Below, piece after piece: positions 34,851 through 44,334 of a stretch of DNA of 64,000 nt. This DNA comes from Phycisphaerae bacterium (GTDB lineage Bacteria > Planctomycetota > Phycisphaerae > UBA1845). Positions within the stretch are counted from its first letter, which is position 1. Every line of letters starts with the position of its first letter. The notes under the pieces are model-generated. The model saw only the letters and a program-made list of their open reading frames with translations, made no database searches and had not been told where the DNA came from. The position numbers and the translations under genes are program-made. Location: positions 62,001-126,000 of the forward strand of contig JANQQK010000080.1 of NCBI GenBank assembly GCA_028289375.1, read 5' to 3'.

Positions 34851-36758
34851 ATGAATGTGGGGGTTGCGTGCGCTTTGATGATGGTTGATCGATTCAAACG
34901 CCTGATGTCGTCGGAATCTGGTCCGCGCCTGGCTGGGATGACCCTGATCGTCCTTGTCGCGCTCAGCGTGCCGGTGACGAGCATACTGAGTGCGCGGTCA
35001 TCCGCGACGCGGCAATTGTCGTCGTGGCAGGGGATGACTGAGCATGGTCTTGGACTGGTTGCGTCGCAGATCGCAGCCTTGCCTGCAGAGGACGAGTCGG
35101 GCTTTCAACGCGTGCTGAGATCGTTTGAGCGTGGTGGCAAGTGGCGAGCATTGCGACTGGTCGATGGCAAGCGGACCATCCTCGCGTCGACGCGCGTGGG
35201 TCAGATCGGCGAGCGTTGCGACGTGGCGGTTGACGTGTCTTCGGTTGGGGACGGATCCGGCGGTTGGGTTGTGGGCGCTGCGGATGCAGACGAGTCAACT
35301 TATCACTTTCAGGCGTTGATCCCGACGTCGGATGACAAGACCGGCTGGTACCTGGATGGAACGGCGGTCGCGGAGTTGGGGACTGGTGTTGAGTCGGTGC
35401 CTGCTTCGGTACTGGTCTTCGCCGCGCTGCTGATTGGCTGCGTGATGGTCATCGTGAGGTGGGTCGGTCGCCATTATCGGCACATGGCACGAATCTCCGA
35501 ATCTCTGCTGGGTCGCGGAGATCAGATCGAGAAAGAGCTGGAGCTGCTTCGGCTGGCGGATGCGACGGACGCGCTGGCGGTGCAGTGGAACAAGCTGGTC
35601 GATTTCGCACATACTTTGGAAACGAAGTCGCGGCGATCGACGGCGGAGCGTGAACTGAAGGAAGTTCTGTCGCGCACACGGAAGGGGGAACTCGACGAGG
35701 TGGTTGAGGTTCTTCCCGATGGCGTGGTGCACGTGGTGAGCGGGTCTGTCATTGCGTATGCGAATGGGGTTGCGCGGCGATTGCTGGCGCTTTCGGATGA
35801 CCAGAATGCACGAACGCGGTTGGAAGACGTGTCGGCTGAGGGGACGGGGAACCTGGTATTGGACGTCTTGCGGGCCGCGATCGATGAGTCCGGGGCCGTC
35901 TCGAATCGTTCGGAGGTGGTGGAGGACGAGGTCGGCGAGACGCATTATCGCGTCCGGGTGCTGCCGACCGGGAAACGTGGCAGTCGCGGCGAATGCGTGG
36001 TGACTATTTCGGACGTCAGTCAGCAGGTTCGGGCGGAGCGGTCATCATCAGATTTTGTGTCGCAGGTGACGCACGAACTCCGTACGCCGCTGACGAACAT
36101 TCGCGCCTACACCGAAACGCTTTCGAGCGGCGTGTTTGATGATCCGCAGATGATCACGGAGTGCTACAACGTGATCACGAAGGAGACGCGACGGCTGTCG
36201 CGGCTGATCGACGATGTGCTGAGCATGTCTCAGCTTGAAGTCGGGTCGATGCAGCTGGCGATGCATGACGTGGACATGCGGGCCTTGCTGGAGGCGGCTG
36301 TGCAGGATGTGCGTGGTCTGGCTGACGAGAAGGAGATTGATCTTCAACTGAAGCTGCCGTCCAAATTGCCAACGGTACAAGGCGATCGGGACAAGCTGGC
36401 CGTGGTGATGAACAACCTTCTGGGCAATGCGCTGAAGTACACACCGGCAAAGGGTTCGGTCTTCGTGAAGTGCCAATGTCAGGGTGAGGAGATGCTGATT
36501 TCCGTGAAAGACACGGGAATCGGCATTGCGCCGGAGGACCACGAAGTGGTCTTCAGAAAGTTCCAACGTGGGTCCAATCCGGAGACGTCGGACATCGAGG
36601 GGACGGGTATCGGGTTGACGACGGCCCGCGAGATTGCGCGGCGGCATGGCGGTGAGATTGATCTGATGAGCACACTGGGTGAGGGGTCGACCTTTATCCT
36701 GAAACTGCACATGGCTGAGCAGGCGGCGGCGCTGCCTGTTGCAGCCAAACAGGAGTGA
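34851..36758 (+). CDS. Membrane sensor histidine kinase (PhoR-like)
   Basis: 635 residues. Helix 1 at about 25-45 and helix 2 at about 185-205 enclose a periplasmic sensor domain. A cytoplasmic linker and a PAS-like region (VVEVLPDGVVHVVSGSVIAYANGVARRLL) follow. HisKA has the phosphoacceptor in VTHELRTPL (H408). The ATPase domain has NNLLGNALKYTP (about 521), DTGIGI (about 554) and GTGIGLTTAREIARRHGG. The receiver gene starts 6 bp later. As the first gene of the pilus-like run it is the likely input sensor. This is inference from position. Confidence 0.93.
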   Translation: MNVGVACALMMVDRFKRLMSSESGPRLAGMTLIVLVALSVPVTSILSARSSATRQLSSWQGMTEHGLGLVASQIAALPAEDESGFQRVLRSFERGGKWRALRLVDGKRTILASTRVGQIGERCDVAVDVSSVGDGSGGWVVGAADADESTYHFQALIPTSDDKTGWYLDGTAVAELGTGVESVPASVLVFAALLIGCVMVIVRWVGRHYRHMARISESLLGRGDQIEKELELLRLADATDALAVQWNKLVDFAHTLETKSRRSTAERELKEVLSRTRKGELDEVVEVLPDGVVHVVSGSVIAYANGVARRLLALSDDQNARTRLEDVSAEGTGNLVLDVLRAAIDESGAVSNRSEVVEDEVGETHYRVRVLPTGKRGSRGECVVTISDVSQQVRAERSSSDFVSQVTHELRTPLTNIRAYTETLSSGVFDDPQMITECYNVITKETRRLSRLIDDVLSMSQLEVGSMQLAMHDVDMRALLEAAVQDVRGLADEKEIDLQLKLPSKLPTVQGDRDKLAVVMNNLLGNALKYTPAKGSVFVKCQCQGEEMLISVKDTGIGIAPEDHEVVFRKFQRGSNPETSDIEGTGIGLTTAREIARRHGGEIDLMSTLGEGSTFILKLHMAEQAAALPVAAKQE

Positions 36759-36764
36759 CGGTTG

Positions 36765-37148
36765 ATGGCGAAGATTCTGGTGGTTGAAGATGACGCCCAC
36801 ATCATGCGCGTGATGTGCATGTGGCTGTCACGAACAGGATATGACGTCACCGAAGCGCGTGATGGGAAGTATGCGCAGGAGATTCTGGAGTCCGAGTCAT
36901 TCGACCTCATCGTCTCGGATGTGAACATGCCGCGTATGACGGGGATGGAGTTGGCAACCTGGTTGCGGAATGAACATGGCAGCAACACGCCCATGATCGT
37001 GCTGAGTTCGCGATCGGATCAGGCGGAGTTGGCATCGTGCCTCGATGAACTGGGAATACAGCTTCATCCCAAGCCATTTTCGCCATCGCGACTCAAGCGG
37101 GAAGCGGACCGTCTTCTGGGCGCGGTGGCGACGGATGTGGATGTCTGA
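36765..37148 (+). CDS. Single-domain response regulator receiver
   Basis: 127 residues from the ATG at 36765. CheY-like: acidic pair E8/D9/D10, phospho-acceptor D52 in LIVSDVNMP, Ser in VLSSRSD and K103 in LHPKPF. No output domain, so it must act on a partner protein. Immediately downstream of the kinase and 15 bp before the HD-GYP gene, so a phosphorelay to the c-di-GMP enzyme or the ATPase is plausible. Confidence 0.92.
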   Translation: MAKILVVEDDAHIMRVMCMWLSRTGYDVTEARDGKYAQEILESESFDLIVSDVNMPRMTGMELATWLRNEHGSNTPMIVLSSRSDQAELASCLDELGIQLHPKPFSPSRLKREADRLLGAVATDVDV

Positions 37149-37163
37149 CGGGGGTGCGAACGG

Positions 37164-38546
37164 GTGGGTGAATCGGTAGTCCAGCAAGTTCCGGGTGTCG
37201 GCGATGAGCGTGATCTTGAAGCGCTCTCGGCGACAGAACTTGTGTCCATGCTTGACACGTTGCTGCCGTCGTCCGACGCGGGCGATGACGCGCCGGGTAC
37301 TGCTGGAAATCTCAAGCGCGTAACGGCCGCGCTCTCGGCGAAAATCGACCAATGGGCGATGGAGCAGGAGGGGATGGCCAACGCGCTGATGCGCTCGTAT
37401 GAGCAGCTGGGCGTGGTGTTCGAGGTGACGCGTAGCATGCTCGCGCTCGAGCGCGAGGAAGAGGTTGTCGCGCGACTGGTGGAGAGTCTTCAGGCGACGT
37501 ACTTCCAGGATGACATTGTCACAGCATGGGGGCAGTCATTTCTTTATCGAGCGGGTGATGGGCGTAACGAGTGGCGTGAGGGTTGGCCTGCGTGGCTGAG
37601 AGACGGACTTGTTGAATCGGTGACGAAACGGTGCGAGCAGGTGGTTCGCAGTGCGGAGAATGCGCGGGAAGTTCTGGTTTCGCCGATCTTCTCGGGTGAT
37701 TCGTTTGTGGCCTCCGTCGTGCTGACGCGTTCGTTGTCCGGCGCTGAGACGCGTGCGTGGGAAAGCGGGGACATGCAGGTTCTCGACTCGTTGTCCACGT
37801 TTTGCGGCGATGCGATCCGCAGTTTGCGTCTGGTGCGTGAACTGCAGGCGATGAGTACCGAAACAGTGCGAACGCTGGTGACGGCGGTGGACCAGAAGGA
37901 CCCATACACATCGGGACACTCCAATCGCGTGGGCTACTACGCGACGCTGCTGGCGAAGGAAGTGGGCTACTGCGAAGGGACGCTGCGACTTCTGGAGTGG
38001 TCGGCATTGCTGCACGACATCGGCAAGATCGGAATCCGCGACGAAGTGCTTAAGAAAGAGGGCAAACTGACAGAGGATGAATTCGCACACATGAAGGAAC
38101 ACCCGGTTCGCGGGTATGAGATCATTCGCGACAATTCCTACATGCGCGCGTGCGTCGACGGCGTGCTGCATCACCATGAGCGGTACGACGGCAAGGGGTA
38201 TCCGCTGGGGTTGAAGGGCGAACAGATTCCGATGGATGCGCGAATCATTCAGATTGCTGACATCTTCGATGCACTCACGACGACGCGCTCGTACCGGGCG
38301 GCGTTTCCGTGGCCTAAGGCTATCGAGATTCTGAAGGAAGAAGCCGGCACGGTGGTGGATGCGGAATTGTGCGGGCGATTCGTCGCCATGATGGAGCGTT
38401 TCCATGAAGCCAATCCGGAGGCATTCGACGTGATCGGTGATACGTGGGCCATGCCGAAACTCGAACCACCGTCCGCGACGGTTGCAGCGGTGAGCGCTGA
38501 GTCCGGCGAGTGCGACGAACCCGAAGTCATCGGACAGGGGGGCTGA
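37164..38546 (+). CDS. HD-GYP cyclic-di-GMP phosphodiesterase with GAF-like N-terminus
   Basis: 460 residues starting at GTG 37164. Residues 60-220 look like a coiled coil plus GAF domain. The HD-GYP domain covers about 225-420: HSNRVGYYATLLAKEVGY, LLHDIGKIGIRDEVLKKEGKL (HD pair), MKEHPVRGYEIIRD, and HHERYDGKGYPLGLKGEQIP with the GYP triad, then DIFDALTTTRSYR. All expected metal ligands are present, so it should degrade c-di-GMP. It lies between the receiver and the degenerate GGDEF protein. Confidence 0.93.
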   Translation: MGESVVQQVPGVGDERDLEALSATELVSMLDTLLPSSDAGDDAPGTAGNLKRVTAALSAKIDQWAMEQEGMANALMRSYEQLGVVFEVTRSMLALEREEEVVARLVESLQATYFQDDIVTAWGQSFLYRAGDGRNEWREGWPAWLRDGLVESVTKRCEQVVRSAENAREVLVSPIFSGDSFVASVVLTRSLSGAETRAWESGDMQVLDSLSTFCGDAIRSLRLVRELQAMSTETVRTLVTAVDQKDPYTSGHSNRVGYYATLLAKEVGYCEGTLRLLEWSALLHDIGKIGIRDEVLKKEGKLTEDEFAHMKEHPVRGYEIIRDNSYMRACVDGVLHHHERYDGKGYPLGLKGEQIPMDARIIQIADIFDALTTTRSYRAAFPWPKAIEILKEEAGTVVDAELCGRFVAMMERFHEANPEAFDVIGDTWAMPKLEPPSATVAAVSAESGECDEPEVIGQGG

Positions 38547-38549
38547 TCG

Positions 38550-39863
38550 ATGATCATGGACGTGATGCTTCCGTGGTTTCCAGTCGTGCTTGGGGCGGCG
38601 ATTGGCGGACGTTTGATCGGACAGCGCCGTGCGACGTGGCTGGGTCTGATGTGTGCGGTTTACTGGGTCGTCATCGTTCAGATGACGGTGGGACGCCCGT
38701 TCTGGACGGATGCGAGTTTGTCGGCGGCGATGCTGGCCGGATCGGCGGCAATCGTTGGCCTTGCAGACTGGGCTTCCCGGTCCGGGTCGACTGACCGACG
38801 GGTGCGGTCCAGCACCAAACCAGACGAAACGGTACAGGTGTCGAGTCTTTCGCACACCATGAGTGAGTTTGACGATTGGCTTGAGTCAAAGCGCGCCGAG
38901 GATGATCCCTGGGCATCGTTCGATGAGTTTATCCGTCGCACGCTGCATGACGCGTGTGGTGCGATTCATGTTCGGCCTTTTCGCATCCTGACCGAGGGTG
39001 ACATCCTGGTGCCGATGCGCGCGGCGTCACCGGAGGATCCGGATCAGCAGATGTCGTCGCGCGCGGGCATACTCGGGCACGTGGCCACGACCGGACGGAC
39101 GTACTACGCGGATGATCCGTCGCAGGGGGATCTGGTGCGTCGGCTGGCGAGTCAGTCGTCAATGTCGCCACAGTGGTGCTTTGCGATTCGTCAAGGTGGT
39201 CGGAGCATCGGTGTCGTCTCGGTGGGCGGACTGAGCGATGGTGAGTATCCGCGGGCGTTCTTGCACTCGGTGGAATCGCTGGTGTCGCAATTCTGGTCGA
39301 TGCTGGCGGAAGTCTGCCGCGGTCGGGCAGCCGTCGAGAGTGACCATGTGTCGGGTGTCTTGCGGCGAAGCGCATTTCTCAAGACGGCGCAGTCTATGGC
39401 AGATGTGTCCTATCGAGGGGGCGAACCGGTTGCGGTTGCAATCTTCGCGCTTGAGGGACACCGCCGATTGCTGGACCTGCACCTGTGGGAAACCGCCGAT
39501 GAGGTCATCAAGCTCATGGCCCGCACGCTGGCTGACCGAATTCGACCGGACGATCGACTTGGCCGACTTGATGACACTCGGTTTGTGGTTCTTCTTCGGC
39601 GGGTGGACTCGGCATTGGCATCGCTGATTGCAGGTCAGCTGGTGGACGTTCTGGGCAAGGAGGCGGATGCGTTTCTTCGTTCGGCAGGGTCGGATGTTCG
39701 CCTGCATGTGCGTTGCGGCGTGACCGGGAGTGGTTCGTCAGAGCCGAACGTCGAGCGTCTGCTTGGCCAGGCGGTTGTGCAGTGCCACGTTGCGCGGCAG
39801 CAGGAAGTGCCGTTGGCATCGGACGTTGAAAGTGACAAACCGCACGGGGAAGTGATCGCATGA
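38550..39863 (+). CDS. GAF protein with degenerate GGDEF domain
   Basis: 437 residues. Two or three N-terminal helices (about 5-75), a GAF-like domain (about 125-245) and a GGDEF-fold domain (about 260-420). At the GGDEF signature position the sequence is GRLDDTRFVVLL, so the catalytic GG(D/E)EF is replaced by RLDDTRF. The protein should therefore be inactive as a cyclase and may bind GTP, c-di-GMP or a partner instead. The ATGA overlap with the STAS gene (39860-39863) couples their translation. Confidence 0.75.
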   Translation: MIMDVMLPWFPVVLGAAIGGRLIGQRRATWLGLMCAVYWVVIVQMTVGRPFWTDASLSAAMLAGSAAIVGLADWASRSGSTDRRVRSSTKPDETVQVSSLSHTMSEFDDWLESKRAEDDPWASFDEFIRRTLHDACGAIHVRPFRILTEGDILVPMRAASPEDPDQQMSSRAGILGHVATTGRTYYADDPSQGDLVRRLASQSSMSPQWCFAIRQGGRSIGVVSVGGLSDGEYPRAFLHSVESLVSQFWSMLAEVCRGRAAVESDHVSGVLRRSAFLKTAQSMADVSYRGGEPVAVAIFALEGHRRLLDLHLWETADEVIKLMARTLADRIRPDDRLGRLDDTRFVVLLRRVDSALASLIAGQLVDVLGKEADAFLRSAGSDVRLHVRCGVTGSGSSEPNVERLLGQAVVQCHVARQQEVPLASDVESDKPHGEVIA

Positions 39864-40195
39864 AAATCGGGCAGCAGACCGTGGGAACGGTGGATGTGCT
39901 TTCGCCGCATGACGCGCTCGTCGAAGAGGGGGCAGAGCAGTTTGTATCAAAGTTGCGGGCCGCGCTGAACGGACGCAACCCACGCGTGGTCGTCGACATG
40001 CGCAACGTCGGTTACGTCGACAGCATGGCGTTGGAGGGGCTGGTGAATGTGTCGGACGAGCTTAGGTCGCGGAGTGCGCAGCTGAAGCTGTGTGCCGTCA
40101 CGCCGACGTGTCGTGAGATCATCGAGCTGACCGGCCTGAATGATCGTTTCCAGTTTTTTGAGGACGTGGACGGTGCGGTTCGGAGTTTTATTTAG
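39860..40195 (+). CDS. STAS-domain anti-sigma-factor-antagonist-like protein
   Basis: 111 residues. Single STAS domain: VVVDMRNVGYVDSMALEGLV holds the conserved DS pair, with S55 as possible phosphorylation site, followed by LKLCAVTPTCREIIELTGL. SpoIIAA-like proteins act in partner-switching with a Ser/Thr kinase and phosphatase; neither is nearby. Its place between the GGDEF-like gene and gspE suggests it passes a signal to the pilus motor. Confidence 0.88.
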   Translation: MKIGQQTVGTVDVLSPHDALVEEGAEQFVSKLRAALNGRNPRVVVDMRNVGYVDSMALEGLVNVSDELRSRSAQLKLCAVTPTCREIIELTGLNDRFQFFEDVDGAVRSFI

Positions 40196-40222
40196 TCGCC
40201 TTGCAGGCGGGTTGATGCATCC

Positions 40223-41983
40223 ATGATCAAACGAGGCTTGAAACTCGGCGAACAGTTGATGCAGGACCAGTTGATCACTGCGGATCAACTGGAGGAAGCC
40301 CTGACGCTGCAGCGTGAGTCGGGGGACCGTCTCGGAGAGGCGCTGCTCAGTGTTGGGGCGATTACGTCTGCGGCGCTGGTCAATGCGCTCGGCAAGCGAC
40401 TCAACGTCAAAGGCGTCGTGCTACGTCACGGCCTGATCGACCCGAAGGTGGCCAAGTCGATCCCGAAGGACGAAGCCGAGCGACTCAAGGTATTGCCACT
40501 GTTTTGCGTGAACAGTGAACTGACCGTGGCGATGGCGGACCCGCAATCGCTGCCGACGATTGATCGCATTCAGTCTCTGACAGACTGCCGTGTGCGGCCT
40601 GTGCTCGCGCTGGAAAACAACATCGATGAGTTTCAGCAGAAGTACCTTTCCAAGGAGGTGACGGTCGATTCGTTTATGGCGTCGATCGAGGAGAGCGACG
40701 TCCGCATCGACGACATCGAGGTGGAGGAAGAGGCGGGGGCGATCACCGACCTCGACCAGATGGTCGACGGCAGCCCGGTGATCAACCTGGTGAACCTGGT
40801 CGTTCTTTCCGCACTTCGCGACGGCGCAAGCGACATCCACATCGAGCCTGACCGCAAGGAAACCCACATTCGCTACCGCATCGATGGGCACCTGCGTGAA
40901 TTCTTCAAGCCGCCGAAGGGTATGCATGCGTCGATCGTGTCGCGCATTAAGGTGATCGGCAAGATGGACATCGCCGAGAAGCGATTGCCTCAGGAAGGTC
41001 GCGTGCACCTGATCGCGGATGGCCGTGAGATCGACCTTCGGATTTCGAGCATGCCGACGGTGCTCGGCGAGAAGATCGTGATTCGCATCCTCGACAAGAG
41101 CAACCTCAGCTTCGAGCTGGAGGACCTGGGCCTGCTCGGTGAAGACCTCCAGCAAGTGCAGGGCATGCTGAAGAGTCCGTATGGGTTGCTCTGCGTCACA
41201 GGCCCGACGGGCAGCGGCAAGACGACCACACTGTACTCGGCGTTGGAATTGCTGAACGATTCGACGAAAAACATCGTGACGGTCGAGGACCCGGTCGAAT
41301 ATCAACTGTCGATGATCTCGCAGATTCAGGTGAACGACGCGGTGGGGCTGACATTCTCGCGGGCGTTGCGTTCGATCCTGCGTCAGGACCCGGACATCGT
41401 GATGATCGGTGAGATGCGAGACGAGGATACGGCCCGTGTCGCCATTCAGGCTGCGCTGACCGGCCACCTCGTTCTCTCAACGCTGCACACCAATGACTGC
41501 CCCGGCGGCGTCGCACGATTGCTCGATATGGGCATCGAACCGTATCTGATATCGTCGGCTGTCATTGGGTTCATTGCCCAGCGTCTTCCGCGAAAGCTTT
41601 GCCATGCCTGCCAAGCCTCCTACTACCCGTCGCCGGAGTTGCTTGAGTCGGTTGGCTGGGGACATCGTCGCAACGAACTGTTCCAAAAGGGCGAGGGGTG
41701 TGCCCAGTGTCACATGACGGGGTTCAGGGGGCGTGTGGGTATTTACGAGATCATGCCGATGGATCAAGCACTTGCGGACCTGATTCAGAAGCGTGCTCCC
41801 GAAGGCGAGCTGCGCACCCATCTCAACAAAGCCGGCTGGCGGACGCTGCGTGAGAAAGCGCTTGATGTCGTGGACCGTGGCGAATCGTCGCTCGAGGAAG
41901 TGCTGCGCGTGACGCGATCGGAACGCAGCGGGCCGGCCATTCCGGACGAGACTGCCGACGTCGGTGAGGAAGCGTTGGTATGA
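40223..41983 (+). CDS. gspE: Type II secretion / type IV pilus assembly ATPase
   Basis: 586 residues. The N-terminus has two consecutive 24-residue MshEN-type motifs (KLGEQLMQDQLITADQL and RLGEALLSVGAITSAAL), which bind c-di-GMP in related ATPases. The ATPase core has Walker A GPTGSGKTTT (about 327), the Asp boxes DPVEYQ and DPDIVMIGEMRD, and the His box LSTLHTND. A four-Cys zinc site (CHAC about 460, CAQC about 493) follows. It powers pseudopilus assembly. Overlaps gspF by ATGA. Confidence 0.95.
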   Translation: MIKRGLKLGEQLMQDQLITADQLEEALTLQRESGDRLGEALLSVGAITSAALVNALGKRLNVKGVVLRHGLIDPKVAKSIPKDEAERLKVLPLFCVNSELTVAMADPQSLPTIDRIQSLTDCRVRPVLALENNIDEFQQKYLSKEVTVDSFMASIEESDVRIDDIEVEEEAGAITDLDQMVDGSPVINLVNLVVLSALRDGASDIHIEPDRKETHIRYRIDGHLREFFKPPKGMHASIVSRIKVIGKMDIAEKRLPQEGRVHLIADGREIDLRISSMPTVLGEKIVIRILDKSNLSFELEDLGLLGEDLQQVQGMLKSPYGLLCVTGPTGSGKTTTLYSALELLNDSTKNIVTVEDPVEYQLSMISQIQVNDAVGLTFSRALRSILRQDPDIVMIGEMRDEDTARVAIQAALTGHLVLSTLHTNDCPGGVARLLDMGIEPYLISSAVIGFIAQRLPRKLCHACQASYYPSPELLESVGWGHRRNELFQKGEGCAQCHMTGFRGRVGIYEIMPMDQALADLIQKRAPEGELRTHLNKAGWRTLREKALDVVDRGESSLEEVLRVTRSERSGPAIPDETADVGEEALV

Positions 41984-43200
41984 TCGTTGCCTACGAAGCG
42001 GTCGACGAGAAGGGAAAGCCCGTCAGTGCGACACTCGAAGCATCTGACGTGCGTTCTGCGATCGATGCGCTGCGCAGCAAGAATCTCACCGTCACGCACA
42101 TCGAAGAGAAGCTCTCACTCGACCAGTCACAGCACCATGCCCATGACCGAGAAATTGATTTTCGCGTGACGCTGTCCATCAAGCAGCTCGTGATGTTCAC
42201 GCGTCAGCTGGCGATGCTGCTGACGGCAGGCAGCGGTGTCGTCGCTGCATTACAGACGATCACACGGCAGTTCACGAAGCCAGCCCAGGTTAGCATGATC
42301 CGTCACCTCATGATGGAACTGGAAGAGGGAACGTCGCTGGCGGATGCTCTGCGCAAGTTTCCAAGGACGTTTGATTCAGGGTACTGCGCGGTGGTCGCAG
42401 CGGGCGAGGCGACGGCGACGCTGGCGCCAATGTTTGACCGGTTATCGAAGATGGTCGGCAAGAAGCGCGCAATGCACAACAAGGTGATTGGGGCGACGGC
42501 GTACCCTGCACTTCTGACACTGTTGTCCAGCGCGATCGTCATGGTGTTGATGTTCTTCGTTTTGCCGCGTTTCAACGACATGTTCTCGAACCTCGGCGTC
42601 GAGCTTCCCGGTTCGACATTGTTGCTTCTGGGCACAGCCAACTTCGCCGCGACGAACTGGTACGTCGTGCTTGGCGTGGCGTCGCTGATCCTTGGCGGCA
42701 TCATTGCGCTCTTCACGACCGACGGTGGGCGAAACCTCAGCCTGAACGTCGGCATGCGACTGCCCATGGTGGGCAAGCTGATATCGGGCCTGATTCAGGG
42801 TGAGACGTTTCGCGTGCTTGGCATGCTGGTGGGTGCAAAGGTGGGACTCCTCGAAGCCATCGAACTCGTGCGCGGTGTCACACGGCACAAAACATACCAG
42901 CAGCTTTACGACGCAATGGAACTGGAGGTCACGTCGGGCGGGAGCATCAGCCGTGCACTCGAATCATCGGGCATGATCGAACCATACATCTGCCAGGCGG
43001 TCTACACCGGCGAGGAGAGTGGGCAACTCGGTTCCGCCATGACCTACGTGGCTGACATCCTTGATGAAGACAACACGGAACTGCTCGGAACAGTGACGAA
43101 GCTGTTGGAGCCGACGATCCTGATTGCGATGGGTCTTGTGGTCGGGTTCGTGGCGATTTCGCTGTTCATGCCGATGTTCGACATGACGAGTGCGTTGTAG
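41980..43200 (+). CDS. gspF: Type II secretion / type IV pilus inner-membrane platform protein
   Basis: 406 residues. An N-terminal cytoplasmic segment (AYEAVDEKGKPVSATLEASD) precedes two GspF domains, with VMFTRQLAMLLTAGSGVVAAL in the first and ETFRVLGMLVGAKVGLLEAIELV in the second. Three membrane helices include LLTLLSSAIVMVLMFFVLPRF and ILIAMGLVVGFVAISLFMPMFDM. It is the platform through which the ATPase drives pilin extraction. Confidence 0.95.
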   Translation: MIVAYEAVDEKGKPVSATLEASDVRSAIDALRSKNLTVTHIEEKLSLDQSQHHAHDREIDFRVTLSIKQLVMFTRQLAMLLTAGSGVVAALQTITRQFTKPAQVSMIRHLMMELEEGTSLADALRKFPRTFDSGYCAVVAAGEATATLAPMFDRLSKMVGKKRAMHNKVIGATAYPALLTLLSSAIVMVLMFFVLPRFNDMFSNLGVELPGSTLLLLGTANFAATNWYVVLGVASLILGGIIALFTTDGGRNLSLNVGMRLPMVGKLISGLIQGETFRVLGMLVGAKVGLLEAIELVRGVTRHKTYQQLYDAMELEVTSGGSISRALESSGMIEPYICQAVYTGEESGQLGSAMTYVADILDEDNTELLGTVTKLLEPTILIAMGLVVGFVAISLFMPMFDMTSAL

Positions 43201-43215
43201 GGGGCATTGGGTGTC

Positions 43216-44334
43216 ATGATTGCAACCATGCTTCAGAAAGTCGCCAATGGACGATCGACGGTGTCGCCCATCGGATTGGATGTCGGTCCTTCGATGGTGC
43301 GTGCGGCGCAGATTGAGCGAGTTCAGAGGAATCAGTGGTTGGTCAAGCGTCTCGCCAACATCAAGCGCCGTGAGTCTGAAAGGGGCGTGACCCTGACCGA
43401 TGGATTCGCCGTACGCCTGCGCGAGACGCTGGTTGAGCACGGGTTTCAGGGACATCGGGTGGTGGCTGGCTTGACGTCTCCGGAAGTCGAGTTGCATGCG
43501 CTGGAGTTGGAGGATCGCGGCACGATGGGCGACAAGTTCGCCAACGCGGTTCGGTGGGAACTTGAGCGGGTCATGAGCACGCCCGATACCGACACGGTCA
43601 CGCATTTCTGGAAAGTGCCCGCCACCAAGATGTCACGCATCACGGCGATGGGGGTCGTGGCACAGGCTGAGGATGTGCGAACCGTGACCGAGCTTGTGCA
43701 TCGGATGGGGCTGGATTGCGAGCAGATTGATGCCACCGTCTGCGCTTTGTCCCGTCTTGGTTCGCTGGTGCGACGGTGTCGCGGCGATGAGCCGGAGGGC
43801 ATCTGGGGGATGCTCGATTTGGGACGGCGAATGTTGCGACTTGTCGTGTGTGCCGGTGAGGTGCCCTTGCTGGTCCGCACGCTGGGGGCAGGGTGCAACA
43901 GTTGGTCGCAGGCGATTTCGGAATCGCTTGGCGTATCGATCGACACCGCCGAAGTGCACAAGTGTTCCTATGGGATCAACACGGTCGAAGGCGATCAGGA
44001 CACTGCAGGACCGGACCAGGAGGTGGCTGCCATGATCCTCGACATCCTCCGTCCCGAGTTGGACGTGGTCGCCGGCGAAGTGGAGCGATCGTACGGATAC
44101 GCGATGCACTGCTTCCCGGAACGTTCTGCCGGCACGATGTTCCTCGTTGGCGGGGGCGCTGCGATGCATGGGCTTGGTGGGTTCCTGAGCGAGCGTTTGG
44201 GCGTGGATGTGGAGCCGCTCTCCGGCAACGTGCGTGGGCCGGGTGGGTCTTTGTCTGTGGAAGCATGTCTTGGACATTCGATCGAGCCGTTCGCTGCGGC
44301 GATTGGCTTGGCGATTGAGGCGGATACACCATGA
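43216..44334 (+). CDS. pilM: PilM-like pilus assembly protein (actin-fold)
   Basis: 372 residues from the ATG at 43216 (a TTG at 43207 is the alternative). SPIGLDVGPSMVRAAQIERV is the PilM phosphate-1 signature, with EVELHALELEDRG and WGMLDLGRRMLRLVVCAGEV as further actin-fold blocks and FLVGGGAAMHGLGGFLSERLG near the end. PilM couples the cytoplasmic motor to PilN/O. It lacks the usual long N-terminal PilN-binding groove residues I could check. Overlaps the PilN-like gene (ATGA). Confidence 0.88.
   Translation: MIATMLQKVANGRSTVSPIGLDVGPSMVRAAQIERVQRNQWLVKRLANIKRRESERGVTLTDGFAVRLRETLVEHGFQGHRVVAGLTSPEVELHALELEDRGTMGDKFANAVRWELERVMSTPDTDTVTHFWKVPATKMSRITAMGVVAQAEDVRTVTELVHRMGLDCEQIDATVCALSRLGSLVRRCRGDEPEGIWGMLDLGRRMLRLVVCAGEVPLLVRTLGAGCNSWSQAISESLGVSIDTAEVHKCSYGINTVEGDQDTAGPDQEVAAMILDILRPELDVVAGEVERSYGYAMHCFPERSAGTMFLVGGGAAMHGLGGFLSERLGVDVEPLSGNVRGPGGSLSVEACLGHSIEPFAAAIGLAIEADTP

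Noticed and set aside
40421-41467. 348-codon open frame on the minus strand
   Set aside because: Antisense to gspE, with His/Arg-rich shadow composition.
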